The notes under the pieces were generated by a model. The model did not search any database. It saw only the letters and a list, made by a program, of their open reading frames with translations, and was not told the origin of the DNA. From Dankookia rubra (GTDB lineage Bacteria; Pseudomonadota; Alphaproteobacteria; Acetobacterales; Acetobacteraceae), in NCBI RefSeq assembly GCF_004355005.1, contig NZ_SMSJ01000013.1:53275-117274 (forward strand): a stretch of 64,000 nucleotides of DNA. Reading direction: 5' to 3'. Positions 17,438-26,188 of the stretch are shown here, piece by piece; positions within the stretch are counted from its first letter, which is position 1, and each line of letters starts with the position of its first letter. The translations under genes were made by a program, and so were the position numbers.

Positions 17438-18379
17438 ATGGCCGCGCCCGCGATCCCCGTCCTCGACCTCGGCCCCTACCTCGCCCATGAGCCCGGCGCC
17501 TTGCAGGCAACCGCCGCCGAGCTGCGCCATGTCTGCGAGACGATCGGCTTCCTGACCATCGTCAACCACGGCGTCCCGGCCGCGCTGGTCGAGGAGGCCT
17601 TCGCCGCTTGCGCCCGCTTCCACGCCCAGCCGCTGGACGCCAAGCTGGCGGTCAAGGCGAACCCGCAGCTGCAGGGCTACGTCCCGCTGCGCGGCAGCAC
17701 CACGCGACATTCGAGGATCAACCCCGACAACAAGCCGAACGAGAACGAGGCCTTCTTCATGAAGCGGACCGGCGCGGATGCCGGCGGCCCGGAATGCTGG
17801 CCGGCCGGCCTGCCCGGCTTCCGCGAGGTGGCGCTGCGCTATTACGACGCGCTCGACGCGCTGGCCCAGGCCATGCTGCCGCTCTACGCCGCCGCGCTCG
17901 GCCTGCCGGCCGGCCATTTCGCCCCGCTCTGCGACCGGCCGCTGACCAACCTGCGCTTCACCCACTACCCGCCGTGCAGCTACGGCGCCAACGAGTTCGG
18001 CATCGCGCCGCATTCCGACAGCAGCTTCTTCACCCTGCTGGCGCAGAACAAGGTGCCCGGCCTGCAGCTGCGCACCACCGACGGCGCCTGGTTCGACGTG
18101 CCCGTCATCCCCGACAGCTTCGTGGTCAATACCGGGGACGTGCTGCACCGCTGGACCAACGGCCGGTTCCTGTCCACGCCGCACCGTGCCTTCAACACCT
18201 CGGGCGGGCCGCGCTACGCCATCCCGTATTTCTTCCACCCCAACCCGGACACGCTGATCGACCTGCTGCCGGGCTGCGATGCCGAGCCGCCGCGCTTCCC
18301 GGCCATGACGACCGGGGCGTACATGGCCTGGTTCCGCAACCAGAATTACGACCATGTCCGGAAGGCGGGTGCGGCCTGA
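17438..18379 (+). CDS. Isopenicillin-N-synthase-like Fe(II)/2-oxoglutarate dioxygenase
   Basis: A 313-residue soluble oxygenase with the N-terminal non-haem dioxygenase domain (IPVLDLGPYL) and the 2OG-Fe(II) core. The iron ligands are His192 and Asp194 (APHSDSSF) and His249 (TPHRAF). The 2OG-binding Arg is in PRYAIPYFF. The substrate is unknown; homologous genes are often annotated as flavonol-synthase- or ethylene-forming-like. CAGGAG seven bases before the ATG supports the start. The stop shares a base with the start of a periplasmic substrate-binding protein gene, which suggests that the oxygenase acts on something that protein captures. Confidence 0.88.
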   Translation: MAAPAIPVLDLGPYLAHEPGALQATAAELRHVCETIGFLTIVNHGVPAALVEEAFAACARFHAQPLDAKLAVKANPQLQGYVPLRGSTTRHSRINPDNKPNENEAFFMKRTGADAGGPECWPAGLPGFREVALRYYDALDALAQAMLPLYAAALGLPAGHFAPLCDRPLTNLRFTHYPPCSYGANEFGIAPHSDSSFFTLLAQNKVPGLQLRTTDGAWFDVPVIPDSFVVNTGDVLHRWTNGRFLSTPHRAFNTSGGPRYAIPYFFHPNPDTLIDLLPGCDAEPPRFPAMTTGAYMAWFRNQNYDHVRKAGAA

Positions 18380-19944
18380 TGCGCCGGCTCGCCCTCGCCG
18401 CCGCGCTGCTGGCCGCGACCCTCGGCCCCGCCAGCGCGCAGCCCAGGACGCTCCGCGTCTCGCTGAACACCGAGTTGCAGGTGCTCGACCCGATCGTCAC
18501 CACGATCAATGCGACCCGCGTCTTCGCCTACATGGTCTTCGACACCCTGGTCGGCATCGACAATGCCGGCACCTTCCGGCCGCAGATGCTCGAGGGCTGG
18601 GAGGTCTCGGAGGACCGGCTGACCTGGCGCTTCACCTTGCGCGAGGGGCTGGAGTTCGCCGACGGCACCCCGGTGACCGCGGCCGACTGCGTCGCCTCGA
18701 TCCGCCGCTGGGCGAAGCGGGAGGCGCTGGGCGGACAGCTCATGCGCTCGGCCGAGGCGCTGGAGGTGGTGGACGAGCGGCGCTTCACCCTGAAGCTCAA
18801 CCGCCCCTTCGCCTTCGTGATCGAGGCGCTGGGCAAGCCCGGCCACACCATCCCGGTGATGATGCCGGCGCGGCTCGCCGACCTGCCGGCCGACAAGGCG
18901 GTGCCGGAGATCGTGGGGTCCGGCCCCTTCCTGTTCCGCCGCGCCGAATGGCGCCCGGGCGACCGCGCCGGCTTCGACCGCAACCCGCGCTACCGGCCGC
19001 GCGCCGAGCCGGCGGACGGGCTCGCGGGCGGCAAGGTCGTAAAGCTCGACCGGGTCGAGCTGATCAGCATGCCGGACCAGGCGACGCGTGTCGCCGCGCT
19101 GCAGGCCGGCGAGATGGACCTGCTGGAGATCGTCCCCTTCGACTTCATCGCGGCGCTGCGGCGCGACCGCAACGTGACCATCGCCTCCCAGCGCGGCGTG
19201 CAGCAGATGGTCTCCGTGCTCAACATCAACCACGTGCAGCCGCCCTTCAACGATATCCGCATGCGGCGCGCGCTGCAGGCGGCGATCCAGCAGCCTGACG
19301 TGATGGCCGGGCTCGGCCTGCCCGCCGACATGGCGCGGCCCTGCCTGTCGATCTACATGTGCGACGCGCCGCTGACCAACGAGGCCGGCACCGGGTATCT
19401 CCGCGGCGCCGGCCCCGAGCGCGCCCGCGCCCTGCTGCAGGAAGCCGGCTACAAGGGCGAGAAGGTGGTCTTCCTGCACGCGGCCAGCTCGGCGCTGCTG
19501 AACCCGATCGGGCTGGTGATGGCGGATCAGCTCAAGCGCGCCGGCTTCAACGTCGATGTCTTCACCACGGATTATGCGACCGCGGCGCAGCGCCGGCTGA
19601 GCCGCGCGCCGGCCGAGCAAGGCGGCTGGAGCGTGATGCCGATCGTCTGGAACGGCATCGACCTCATCAACCCGCTCTCCAATCCCGCCGTGTCCAACAA
19701 CTGCTCGGAGTTCAACCCCGGCTGGCACTGCGACGAGGAAACCACGGCGCTGCTGCGCCAGGTGGCGGAAGCTGCCGACCCCGCGCAGCAGAAGGCGCTG
19801 GCGGCGCAACTGCAGGCCGCCTTCCATCGCAACGTGAACTACCTCTGGGGCGGGCAATTCTCGGCGCCGGCGGCCTATCGGTCGGAGGTGAAGGGCGTGG
19901 TGCCGTTTGCCTTCCCGGTGTTCTGGAACATCGAGCGGAAGTAA
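18379..19944 (+). CDS. ABC transporter substrate-binding protein, family 5 (peptide/nickel type)
   Basis: A 521-residue periplasmic protein with a signal peptide (residues 1-22, GPASAQ) and the SBP_bac_5 fold, with conserved patches LTWRFTLREGLEFADGTPVT and NINHVQPPFNDIRMRRAL. Such proteins bind oligopeptides, nickel or opine-like compounds for an ABC importer. No permease or ATPase gene is adjacent, so it is an orphan or shares a distant transporter. Its ATG overlaps the dioxygenase stop. The repeat element at 19947 follows its 3' end. Confidence 0.9.
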   Translation: MRRLALAAALLAATLGPASAQPRTLRVSLNTELQVLDPIVTTINATRVFAYMVFDTLVGIDNAGTFRPQMLEGWEVSEDRLTWRFTLREGLEFADGTPVTAADCVASIRRWAKREALGGQLMRSAEALEVVDERRFTLKLNRPFAFVIEALGKPGHTIPVMMPARLADLPADKAVPEIVGSGPFLFRRAEWRPGDRAGFDRNPRYRPRAEPADGLAGGKVVKLDRVELISMPDQATRVAALQAGEMDLLEIVPFDFIAALRRDRNVTIASQRGVQQMVSVLNINHVQPPFNDIRMRRALQAAIQQPDVMAGLGLPADMARPCLSIYMCDAPLTNEAGTGYLRGAGPERARALLQEAGYKGEKVVFLHAASSALLNPIGLVMADQLKRAGFNVDVFTTDYATAAQRRLSRAPAEQGGWSVMPIVWNGIDLINPLSNPAVSNNCSEFNPGWHCDEETTALLRQVAEAADPAQQKALAAQLQAAFHRNVNYLWGGQFSAPAAYRSEVKGVVPFAFPVFWNIERK

Positions 19945-19946
19945 GG

Positions 19947-20073
19947 CCGGGGAGAAGCTATTCTTCCCGGACCCCTCATCTATTTTTACGAGTCTGGCAT
20001 TCGCCGCGCGGCGGCACTCGACTCACAAAAAGCAAAGGTGGGGTTTGGGGAGGAAATGCTTTTTCCTCCCCAA
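19947..20073. repeat. Dispersed triple-hairpin intergenic repeat, copy 1
   Basis: Fills the space between two convergent substrate-binding protein genes. Hairpin 1 has arms CCGGGGAGAA/TTCTTCCCGG (19947-19970). A long imperfect inverted repeat follows, starting CCCCTCATCT, passing through a GC-rich centre (GCCGCGCGGC) and ending near AAGGTGGGG. Hairpin 3 has perfect 12-bp arms TTGGGGAGGAAA (20045-20056) and TTTCCTCCCCAA (20062-20073). The same order of elements recurs at 43.8 and 58.8 kb, and in part at 30.2 kb. It could serve as a bidirectional terminator; its origin is unknown. Confidence 0.8.
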
Positions 20074-20079
20074 CCTTCC

Positions 20080-21657
20080 TTACCCCCGCTTCAAATTCCA
20101 CAGGAACGGGTTCGGCCCCTGCAGCACCCCGCTCAGGTCCCGCCGGAAGGCCGTGCGCAGCCGGAACAGCCCGGTCGGCGCGAAGGGCACGCTCTCCCAG
20201 GCCGCCTCCTGCAGCGCCGCCATCGCCCGCGCCTGGGTCGCGGTGTCGGCCGCGTTGATCCAGGCCTCGACCTCCGCCTCGGAGGCCGCATCCGTCGGCC
20301 AGCCGAACCAGGCACGCTCGCCATGCCCGCGGATGATCGGGCTGACCGCCGGGTTGGCGATGGCCGCCGCCGGGAAATTGGTGTTGTGCAGGCTCCAGCC
20401 GCCCTGCGAGGGCGGCGCCTTGTTGGCGCGGCGGGCGATGGTCGTCGCCCAATCGCTCTCGACCAGCTCGATGTTAATGCCGAGCCGCCGCATCAGGTCG
20501 GCGGTGACGCGGCCCTGCTGGGTGACGGCGGGGAAGTCGCTGGGATTCACCAGCACCACCGTCTCGCCCTTGTAGCCGGCCTCGCGCAGCGCCGCGCGGG
20601 CGCGCTCCATCGCGGCGTCCCCTCGCGGCGCGGGGGTAAACTCCTTCACGTCAGGCAGGCCGCAGGGGAAGACCGCGTGGCATTCCTGCCAATCGCCCGG
20701 CAATGCGACGGCCGCCATGTAGTCGGGCTGCACCATCGCGTCGCGGATCGCGCGGCGCACCCGCAGGTCGTTGAACGGCGCGTGCAGGTGGTTGAAGCGG
20801 AGGAAGCCGAGGAAGCCGTTCGGGTCGTAGACCTGCGTGGTGATGTTGCGGTCGCGCGCCAGCACCGGGACGAGGTCGGGCAGCGGGTATTCGACCCAGT
20901 CGATCTCGCCGGTCTGCAGGGCGGCCGCCGCCGTGCCGCCATCCGGGATCCAGACCAGCTCCAGCCGGTCGAAATGCACCCGCTTGCCGCCCGCGGCCGC
21001 CTCGCCCGGCTCCTCGCGCGGGACATAGGCCTCGTTGCGGGCATAGGCGGCACGGGCGCCCTGGACGAACTCGCCGGCGAGGAAGCGCCAGGGGCCGCTG
21101 CCGACCATGCCCTCCACGCCGATCGGCTTGTCGGCCGGCGTCGCCGCGATCCGCGCCGGCATGATGAAGGCGGGGCTGGCCGCTGGCTTGGCCAGCGCGT
21201 CCAGCAGGGCGGGGAAGGGGCGATGCAGGCGGATCGCCAGCACCCGGTCCTCCGGCGCGCCCCACTCCGCCACCGCCTTCGCCAGCACCTGGCCGAAGCC
21301 GTCCCGCACCGCCCAGCGCTGCAGGGACGCCACGCAGTCGCTGGTCCGCACCGGCTCGCCGTCGTGGAAGCGGAGCCCGTCCCGCAGCCGGATGGTCCAG
21401 GTCAGCCCATCGGCCGAGACCGTGTGCCCTTCCGCCATCTGCGGCCGCGGCTGCAGCTTCGAATCGCAGCCGTAGAGCGTGTCGAAGACGCAGTAGCCAT
21501 GCGTGGTGGCGATCGTGGTGGGGTTGAGGATCGGGTCCAGCACCGCCGGCGCCGCCTGCGGCATGAAGCGCAGCGTGCGCGCCCGGCTGCCCTGGCCGAA
21601 GGCCGGCAGCGGCAGGCCGATCAGGCCCGCGGCCTTCAGGATGCTGCGTCGTTGCAT
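20080..21657 (-). CDS. ABC transporter substrate-binding protein, family 5, Tat-type signal
   Basis: A 525-residue SBP_bac_5 protein whose N-terminus MQRRSILKAAGLIGL carries a twin-arginine-like motif, so export is probably via Tat. Conserved patches include LTWTIRLRDGLRFHDGEPV and FNHLHAPFNDLRVRRAI. It is a distant paralogue of the protein encoded just downstream on the other strand (18379-19944). The two genes converge on a repeat element. It is divergent from a TauD-like dioxygenase gene, giving two dioxygenase/binding-protein pairs side by side. The ligand is unknown and no transporter core genes are nearby. Confidence 0.9.
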   Translation of the reverse strand: MQRRSILKAAGLIGLPLPAFGQGSRARTLRFMPQAAPAVLDPILNPTTIATTHGYCVFDTLYGCDSKLQPRPQMAEGHTVSADGLTWTIRLRDGLRFHDGEPVRTSDCVASLQRWAVRDGFGQVLAKAVAEWGAPEDRVLAIRLHRPFPALLDALAKPAASPAFIMPARIAATPADKPIGVEGMVGSGPWRFLAGEFVQGARAAYARNEAYVPREEPGEAAAGGKRVHFDRLELVWIPDGGTAAAALQTGEIDWVEYPLPDLVPVLARDRNITTQVYDPNGFLGFLRFNHLHAPFNDLRVRRAIRDAMVQPDYMAAVALPGDWQECHAVFPCGLPDVKEFTPAPRGDAAMERARAALREAGYKGETVVLVNPSDFPAVTQQGRVTADLMRRLGINIELVESDWATTIARRANKAPPSQGGWSLHNTNFPAAAIANPAVSPIIRGHGERAWFGWPTDAASEAEVEAWINAADTATQARAMAALQEAAWESVPFAPTGLFRLRTAFRRDLSGVLQGPNPFLWNLKRG

Positions 21658-21793
21658 GGCGTCACTCCCCCTCGGGGCTGCGCGATAGGGCAGGATGCGC
21701 GGCGCGGGAAGGGGTGGCCCTGGCCGGGCGGCCGGGGCAGGATGGTCGCAACACGCCGAAGTCCACGGTCGTCCTCGCAGGAGCCTGCCAGAG

Positions 21794-22666
21794 ATGAGCG
21801 CTGCCCTATCCCCCGCCACCCGCGTGGCGACGCACCCGCTCGACGCCAGCTTCGGCGCCGAGCTGACCGGCCTGACGATCGCCGGCGATGCGCCCGCGGC
21901 CGATGTCGCCGCCTTCCTCGCCGCGCTGCACCGCCACCATGTTGTGCTGATCCGCAACGTGCCGAACGACCCCGGCGCGCAGGTCGCCTTCAGCCGGCGG
22001 CTCGGCCCGCTCGAGCTGCATTCCGGCACCACCCATACCCACCCGCTTCACCCCGAGATCTTCTGCGTCGGCAATTACGAGGCCGACGGCATCAAGGCCA
22101 ACTTCGCCACCGGCGTCGAGCAATGGCACGCTGACAGCAGCTTCCGCGCGGTGCCGAGCGCCGCCTCCCTGTTCTACGGCGCGATCTGCCCGCCGGAGGG
22201 CGGCGAGACCTGGTTCCTCGACGCTCAGGCGGCCCATGACGACCTCGACGCGGCGATGAAGGCGCGGATCGAGGGCCTGACCGCGGTGCACGACCTCGCC
22301 ACCCTTTATGCCTGGAATGCCCGCCACACCCCGGGCCGGCCGCCGCTGTCGGAGGACGCGCGGCGGAAATTCCCGCCCATGCCGCAGCCGCTGGTCCGCA
22401 CCCATCCGGTGACCGGCCGGCGCTCGCTCTTCCTCTGCCCTGCCGTGATCAGCCACATCGAAGGGATGGATGCGGAGGAGGGCCGGGCGCTGATCGAGGC
22501 GCTGATGGCCCATGCCTCGCAGGAGTGCTACCTCTACCGCCACCGCTGGCGGGCGGGCGACCTGGTGGCCTGGGACAACCGCTCCGTCCTGCACACCGCA
22601 TCGTTGTTCGACCACACGCGCCATACCCGGTTGATGTTCCGCACAACGGTGGCCGGCACTGCCTGA
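21794..22666 (+). CDS. TauD/TfdA-family dioxygenase
   Basis: A 290-residue Fe(II)/2OG dioxygenase. Iron ligands are His112 and Asp114 (WHADSSF) and His267 (SVLHTA); basic residues in HTRLMFR near the C-terminus fit 2OG binding. The family includes taurine, alkyl-sulfate and 2,4-D oxygenases; the substrate here is not deducible. The ATG at 21794 follows CCAGAG in a 136 bp spacer shared with the divergent binding-protein gene, where both promoters should lie. The Na/Pi transporter gene follows 30 bp downstream. Confidence 0.9.
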   Translation: MSAALSPATRVATHPLDASFGAELTGLTIAGDAPAADVAAFLAALHRHHVVLIRNVPNDPGAQVAFSRRLGPLELHSGTTHTHPLHPEIFCVGNYEADGIKANFATGVEQWHADSSFRAVPSAASLFYGAICPPEGGETWFLDAQAAHDDLDAAMKARIEGLTAVHDLATLYAWNARHTPGRPPLSEDARRKFPPMPQPLVRTHPVTGRRSLFLCPAVISHIEGMDAEEGRALIEALMAHASQECYLYRHRWRAGDLVAWDNRSVLHTASLFDHTRHTRLMFRTTVAGTA

Positions 22667-22696
22667 CCGCGCCGCCACGGAGGTGACGGACCGGGA

Positions 22697-24376
22697 ATGA
22701 CCGAATTCCGGCTGCTGCTGGACCTGGCGGGCGAGGCGGCCCTGCTGCTCTGGGGCCTGCACATGGTGCAGAGCGGCGTGCAGAAGGCCTTCGGCAGCCG
22801 GCTGCGGCATGCCCTTGGCGTGGCGCTGGGTGGCCGGGTGCGGGCCTTCGCCGCCGGGCTCGGCGTGACGGCGGTGCTGCAGTCCAGCACCGCGACGGCG
22901 CTGATGGTTGGCTCCTTCGCCGCTTCCGGGGCGGTGGCGCTGGCGCCGGCGCTGGCCGCCATGCTGGGTGGCAACCTCGGCACCGCGCTGATCGTGCAGC
23001 TGCTGTCATTCGACGTGGCGGCGGTCTTCCCTGGCCTGGTCCTCGTCGGCGTGCTGGCCTTCCGCCGGGCGAAGCGGGCGCGGACGCGGGATCTCGGGCG
23101 CGTCTCGATCGGGCTCGGGCTGATGCTGCTGGCGCTGCACCTGATGGTCGCCAGCATGGCGCCGGTCGAGACCTCTCCCACCCTCCGCGCGCTGCTGGCG
23201 GCGCTGGCCGACCAGCCGCTGCCCAACCTGCTGCTGGCCGCCGCGATCGCCTGGGCAGCGCATTCCAGCGTCGCCGGCGTGCTGTTCGTGGCCTCGCTCG
23301 CCGGCAGCGGCGTGGCGGCGCCCGGTGCCGCCTTCGCCATGGTGCTGGGCGCCAATCTCGGCAGCGCGCTGAACCCGCTGCTGGAAGCCGGCGGCGACCG
23401 GGAGGACACGGCGCGGCTGCGGGTGCCGATGGGCAACCTGATCAACCGGGTATTGGGCGCCGCCATCGGCCTGGCGCTGCTGCCGCAGGCGGTCGCCTGG
23501 CTGCAGGCGCTGGATGCGGCGCCGGCGCGCTTCGTCGCCAATGCCCACCTGGCCTTCAACCTGGCCACCGGCCTGCTGGCGCTGCCGCTGCTGCCCGGGC
23601 TGGCGCGGCTGCTGGTGCGGCTGCTGCCGGACCGCACCGCGGCCGATCCCGGCGCGCCGCGCTACCTCGACGAGGCGGCGCTGCGCACGCCTTCCGTCGC
23701 GCTGGCCAATGCGGCGCGGGAGGTGCTGCGCATCGCCGACCGGGTGGAGGCGATGCTGAAGGCCTCGGCCGAGGCCTTCCGCGCCGCCGACCGCGACGCC
23801 GCCCGCGCCGCCGGCCGGCTGGACGACGAGGTCGACAGGCTGCACCGCGCGGTGCACGACTATCTCTCGCAGATCCCGCGCGACGCCCTGGGCGAGGAGG
23901 AGATCCGCCGGCTGGAGGAGGTGCAGGCCTTCGCCATTGCGCTCGAGCACGCCGCCGACGTGATGGAGCGCGACCTGCTGCGCCATGCCGGCAAGCGGCT
24001 GCGCCGCGGCGCCCCGCTGGAGGAAGCCGGGCTGCAGGAGATCGCCGAGCTGCACGGGACGCTGCAGGAACAGCTCCGCTTGGCGATCGCGGTCTTCATG
24101 CTGGAGGATGCCGAGGCCGCCCGCGCCCTGGTCCGCGGCAAGGAAGGGCTGCGCGTGGCGGAGCGCGACGCGGCGCGCCGGCTGGCGGCCGGGGAGGGCG
24201 ACGCGGCCGGGCTGCTGCTGGACGCGGTGCGCGACCTGCGCCGGGTCGGCGGGCATATCGCCCTGGTGGCCCACCCGCTGCTGGAACGCCGCGGCGAGCT
24301 GCTGCCGAGCCGGCTGGCGACCGACACCGCAACCGACACCGCCCTGGCGGATGGCGATTTCCCCCCCAGCGGCTAA
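22697..24376 (+). CDS. Na/Pi cotransporter family protein with PhoU domain
   Basis: A 559-residue protein combining two Na+/phosphate cotransporter repeats with a C-terminal PhoU-like helical domain (residues about 340-540). The first repeat carries QSSTATALMVG near residue 56 and the second has AHSSVAGVLFVASLAG. Both contain the QSS/HSS-type signature of NptA/SLC34-like carriers. It would import phosphate with Na+ or sense it, complementing ppk and ppx elsewhere in the window. The C-terminal domain is rich in acidic and Arg-containing helices, as in PhoU. It starts 30 bp after the dioxygenase stop and is probably co-transcribed. Confidence 0.9.
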   Translation: MTEFRLLLDLAGEAALLLWGLHMVQSGVQKAFGSRLRHALGVALGGRVRAFAAGLGVTAVLQSSTATALMVGSFAASGAVALAPALAAMLGGNLGTALIVQLLSFDVAAVFPGLVLVGVLAFRRAKRARTRDLGRVSIGLGLMLLALHLMVASMAPVETSPTLRALLAALADQPLPNLLLAAAIAWAAHSSVAGVLFVASLAGSGVAAPGAAFAMVLGANLGSALNPLLEAGGDREDTARLRVPMGNLINRVLGAAIGLALLPQAVAWLQALDAAPARFVANAHLAFNLATGLLALPLLPGLARLLVRLLPDRTAADPGAPRYLDEAALRTPSVALANAAREVLRIADRVEAMLKASAEAFRAADRDAARAAGRLDDEVDRLHRAVHDYLSQIPRDALGEEEIRRLEEVQAFAIALEHAADVMERDLLRHAGKRLRRGAPLEEAGLQEIAELHGTLQEQLRLAIAVFMLEDAEAARALVRGKEGLRVAERDAARRLAAGEGDAAGLLLDAVRDLRRVGGHIALVAHPLLERRGELLPSRLATDTATDTALADGDFPPSG

Positions 24377-24401
24377 GGTACCGCCGAGAGGGAGAACCAG
24401 C

Positions 24402-25934
24402 ATGGACGCCATGACCCAGCCGCCCGTCATCCGCCTCCATCCGGAGGACGGCGTGGTCATCGCCCGCCAGGTGCTGCCGCCGGGCACGCCTCTCGGCGGC
24501 GGCGTCTCGACCGCCGCGCGCGTCCCGGCCGGCCACAAGATCGCGGTCAAGGCGCACGCGAAGGGCGAGCCGGTGCGGCGCTACGGCCAGATCATCGGCT
24601 TCGCCACCGATGCCATCCCGCCCGGCGCCTGGGTGCATACCCACAACCTCGGCATGGGCGACTTCTCCCGCGACTATGCCTTCGGCCGCGACGCGAAGCC
24701 GCTTGAGCAGGTCGCCACCCCCGCCACCTTCCAGGGCATCATCCGCGCCGACGGGCGGGTCGCCACGCGCAACTACATCGGCATCATCACCTCGGTGAAC
24801 TGCTCGGCGCATGTCGCCGAGCTGATCGCCATGGCCTTCCGCCGCAACCCGCTGACCGGGGAGGACCCGCTGGCGGCCTGGCCGAACGTGGATGGCGTGG
24901 TGGCGCTGACCCACAAGACCGGCTGCGGCATGACCCAGGGCGAGCCGTTGACGCTGCTGCGGCGGACGCTGGGCGGCTTCGCCCGGCATGCCAACTTCTC
25001 CCATGTCATCGCCATCGGCCTGGGCTGCGAGGTCAACCAGATCGGCGGGCTGCTGGACGAGCAGCGGCTGTCCGGGCGGCTGCGCAACATGGACATCCAG
25101 GAGATGGGCGGCACCCGGAAGACGGTGGCCGCCGGCATCGCCTTCGTGAAGGAGGTGCTGGAGGAGGCGAACAAGGTTGCCCGCGTGCCGGTGCCGTCGA
25201 GCGAGCTCTGCGTCGCCCTGCAATGCGGCGGCTCGGACGGCTACTCCGGCATCACCGCCAACCCCTCGCTCGGCGCGGCCTCCGACCTTGTGGTGCGGCA
25301 CGGCGGCACGGTGATCCTGTCGGAGAGCCCGGAGACCTACGGCGCCGAGCATTTGCTGACCCGCCGCGCGGTCTCCCCCGCGGTCGGCCAGAAGCTGGTC
25401 GACGTCATGCATTGGTGGGAGGAGTACACCGCGCGCGAGGGTGCCGAGATGGACGCCAACCCGTCCCCCGGCAACAAGCTCGGCGGGCTCACCACCATCC
25501 TCGAGAAGTCGCTCGGCGCCATGGCGAAGGCCGGCTCCACCAACCTGGTCGAGGTGGTGCGCTACGCCGAGCCGGTGACGGCCAAGGGCTTCGTCTTCAT
25601 GGACACGCCGGGCTACGACCCGGTGGGGGCGACCGGGCAGGTCGCGGGCGGTGCCAACCTGCTCTGCTTCACCACCGGACGCGGCAGCGTCTTCGGCTGC
25701 AAGCCGACGCCTTCCATCAAGCTGGCGACCAACACGCCGATGTTCCAGCGGATGGAGGACGACATGGACATCAATTGCGGCACCGTGGTGACCGGCGAGG
25801 AAACGGTGCAGCAGGTCGGCGAGCGGATCTTCGCCAAGATGCTGGAGACCGCGAGCGGCGGCCGGACCAAGAGCGAGGCCTTCGATTTCGGCGCGGCGGA
25901 ATTCGCGCCCTGGGTGCTCGGCGCGACGATGTAG
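24402..25934 (+). CDS. UxaA family hydro-lyase (altronate dehydratase-like)
   Basis: A 510-residue fusion of an N-terminal SAF domain (about residues 1-95) and the large UxaA/GarD C-terminal domain. Conserved pieces are GIITSVNCSAH, HKTGCGMTQG, GLGCEVNQI, and the late FVFMDTPGYDPVGATGQVAGG. Family members dehydrate altronate, galactarate or other sugar acids using Fe(II). The substrate is uncertain, but FAH, SDR and IlvD/Edd enzymes at 28-33.6 kb form a compatible sugar-acid pathway. GGAGAACCAGC precedes the ATG at 24402. Confidence 0.88.
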   Translation: MDAMTQPPVIRLHPEDGVVIARQVLPPGTPLGGGVSTAARVPAGHKIAVKAHAKGEPVRRYGQIIGFATDAIPPGAWVHTHNLGMGDFSRDYAFGRDAKPLEQVATPATFQGIIRADGRVATRNYIGIITSVNCSAHVAELIAMAFRRNPLTGEDPLAAWPNVDGVVALTHKTGCGMTQGEPLTLLRRTLGGFARHANFSHVIAIGLGCEVNQIGGLLDEQRLSGRLRNMDIQEMGGTRKTVAAGIAFVKEVLEEANKVARVPVPSSELCVALQCGGSDGYSGITANPSLGAASDLVVRHGGTVILSESPETYGAEHLLTRRAVSPAVGQKLVDVMHWWEEYTAREGAEMDANPSPGNKLGGLTTILEKSLGAMAKAGSTNLVEVVRYAEPVTAKGFVFMDTPGYDPVGATGQVAGGANLLCFTTGRGSVFGCKPTPSIKLATNTPMFQRMEDDMDINCGTVVTGEETVQQVGERIFAKMLETASGGRTKSEAFDFGAAEFAPWVLGATM

Positions 25935-26058
25935 GGCGCGGAGCCCCCGCCGGGCCTTGCGCAAAGCCGTTTCAGACGGGTCAAGAGCGCAACCGCCAAA
26001 GCGCCGCTTGGGCAAGTAGTATCATCTGCCAAACGGCCGGAATTTAAGATCGATTCTG

Positions 26059-26079
26059 CCGGAACGCGCTCTATTCCGG
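26059..26079. promoter_or_regulatory. Inverted repeat upstream of the CHRD-like gene
   Basis: CCGGAA and TTCCGG arms with a 9-bp spacer sit in a less GC-rich part of the 254 bp spacer between the UxaA-like gene and the CHRD-like gene. It could be an operator or part of a leader; no regulator is identified. Confidence 0.3.
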
Positions 26080-26188
26080 AGGAAATCCTGTCGAGCATGT
26101 GACGCGCTGCCGCTTCCAACGGCGGCGCGCGGATCGGCGTTGCTCCCGGCACGCGGGCTGTCCGGCCCGCCCTGGAGAGACGACCAGA

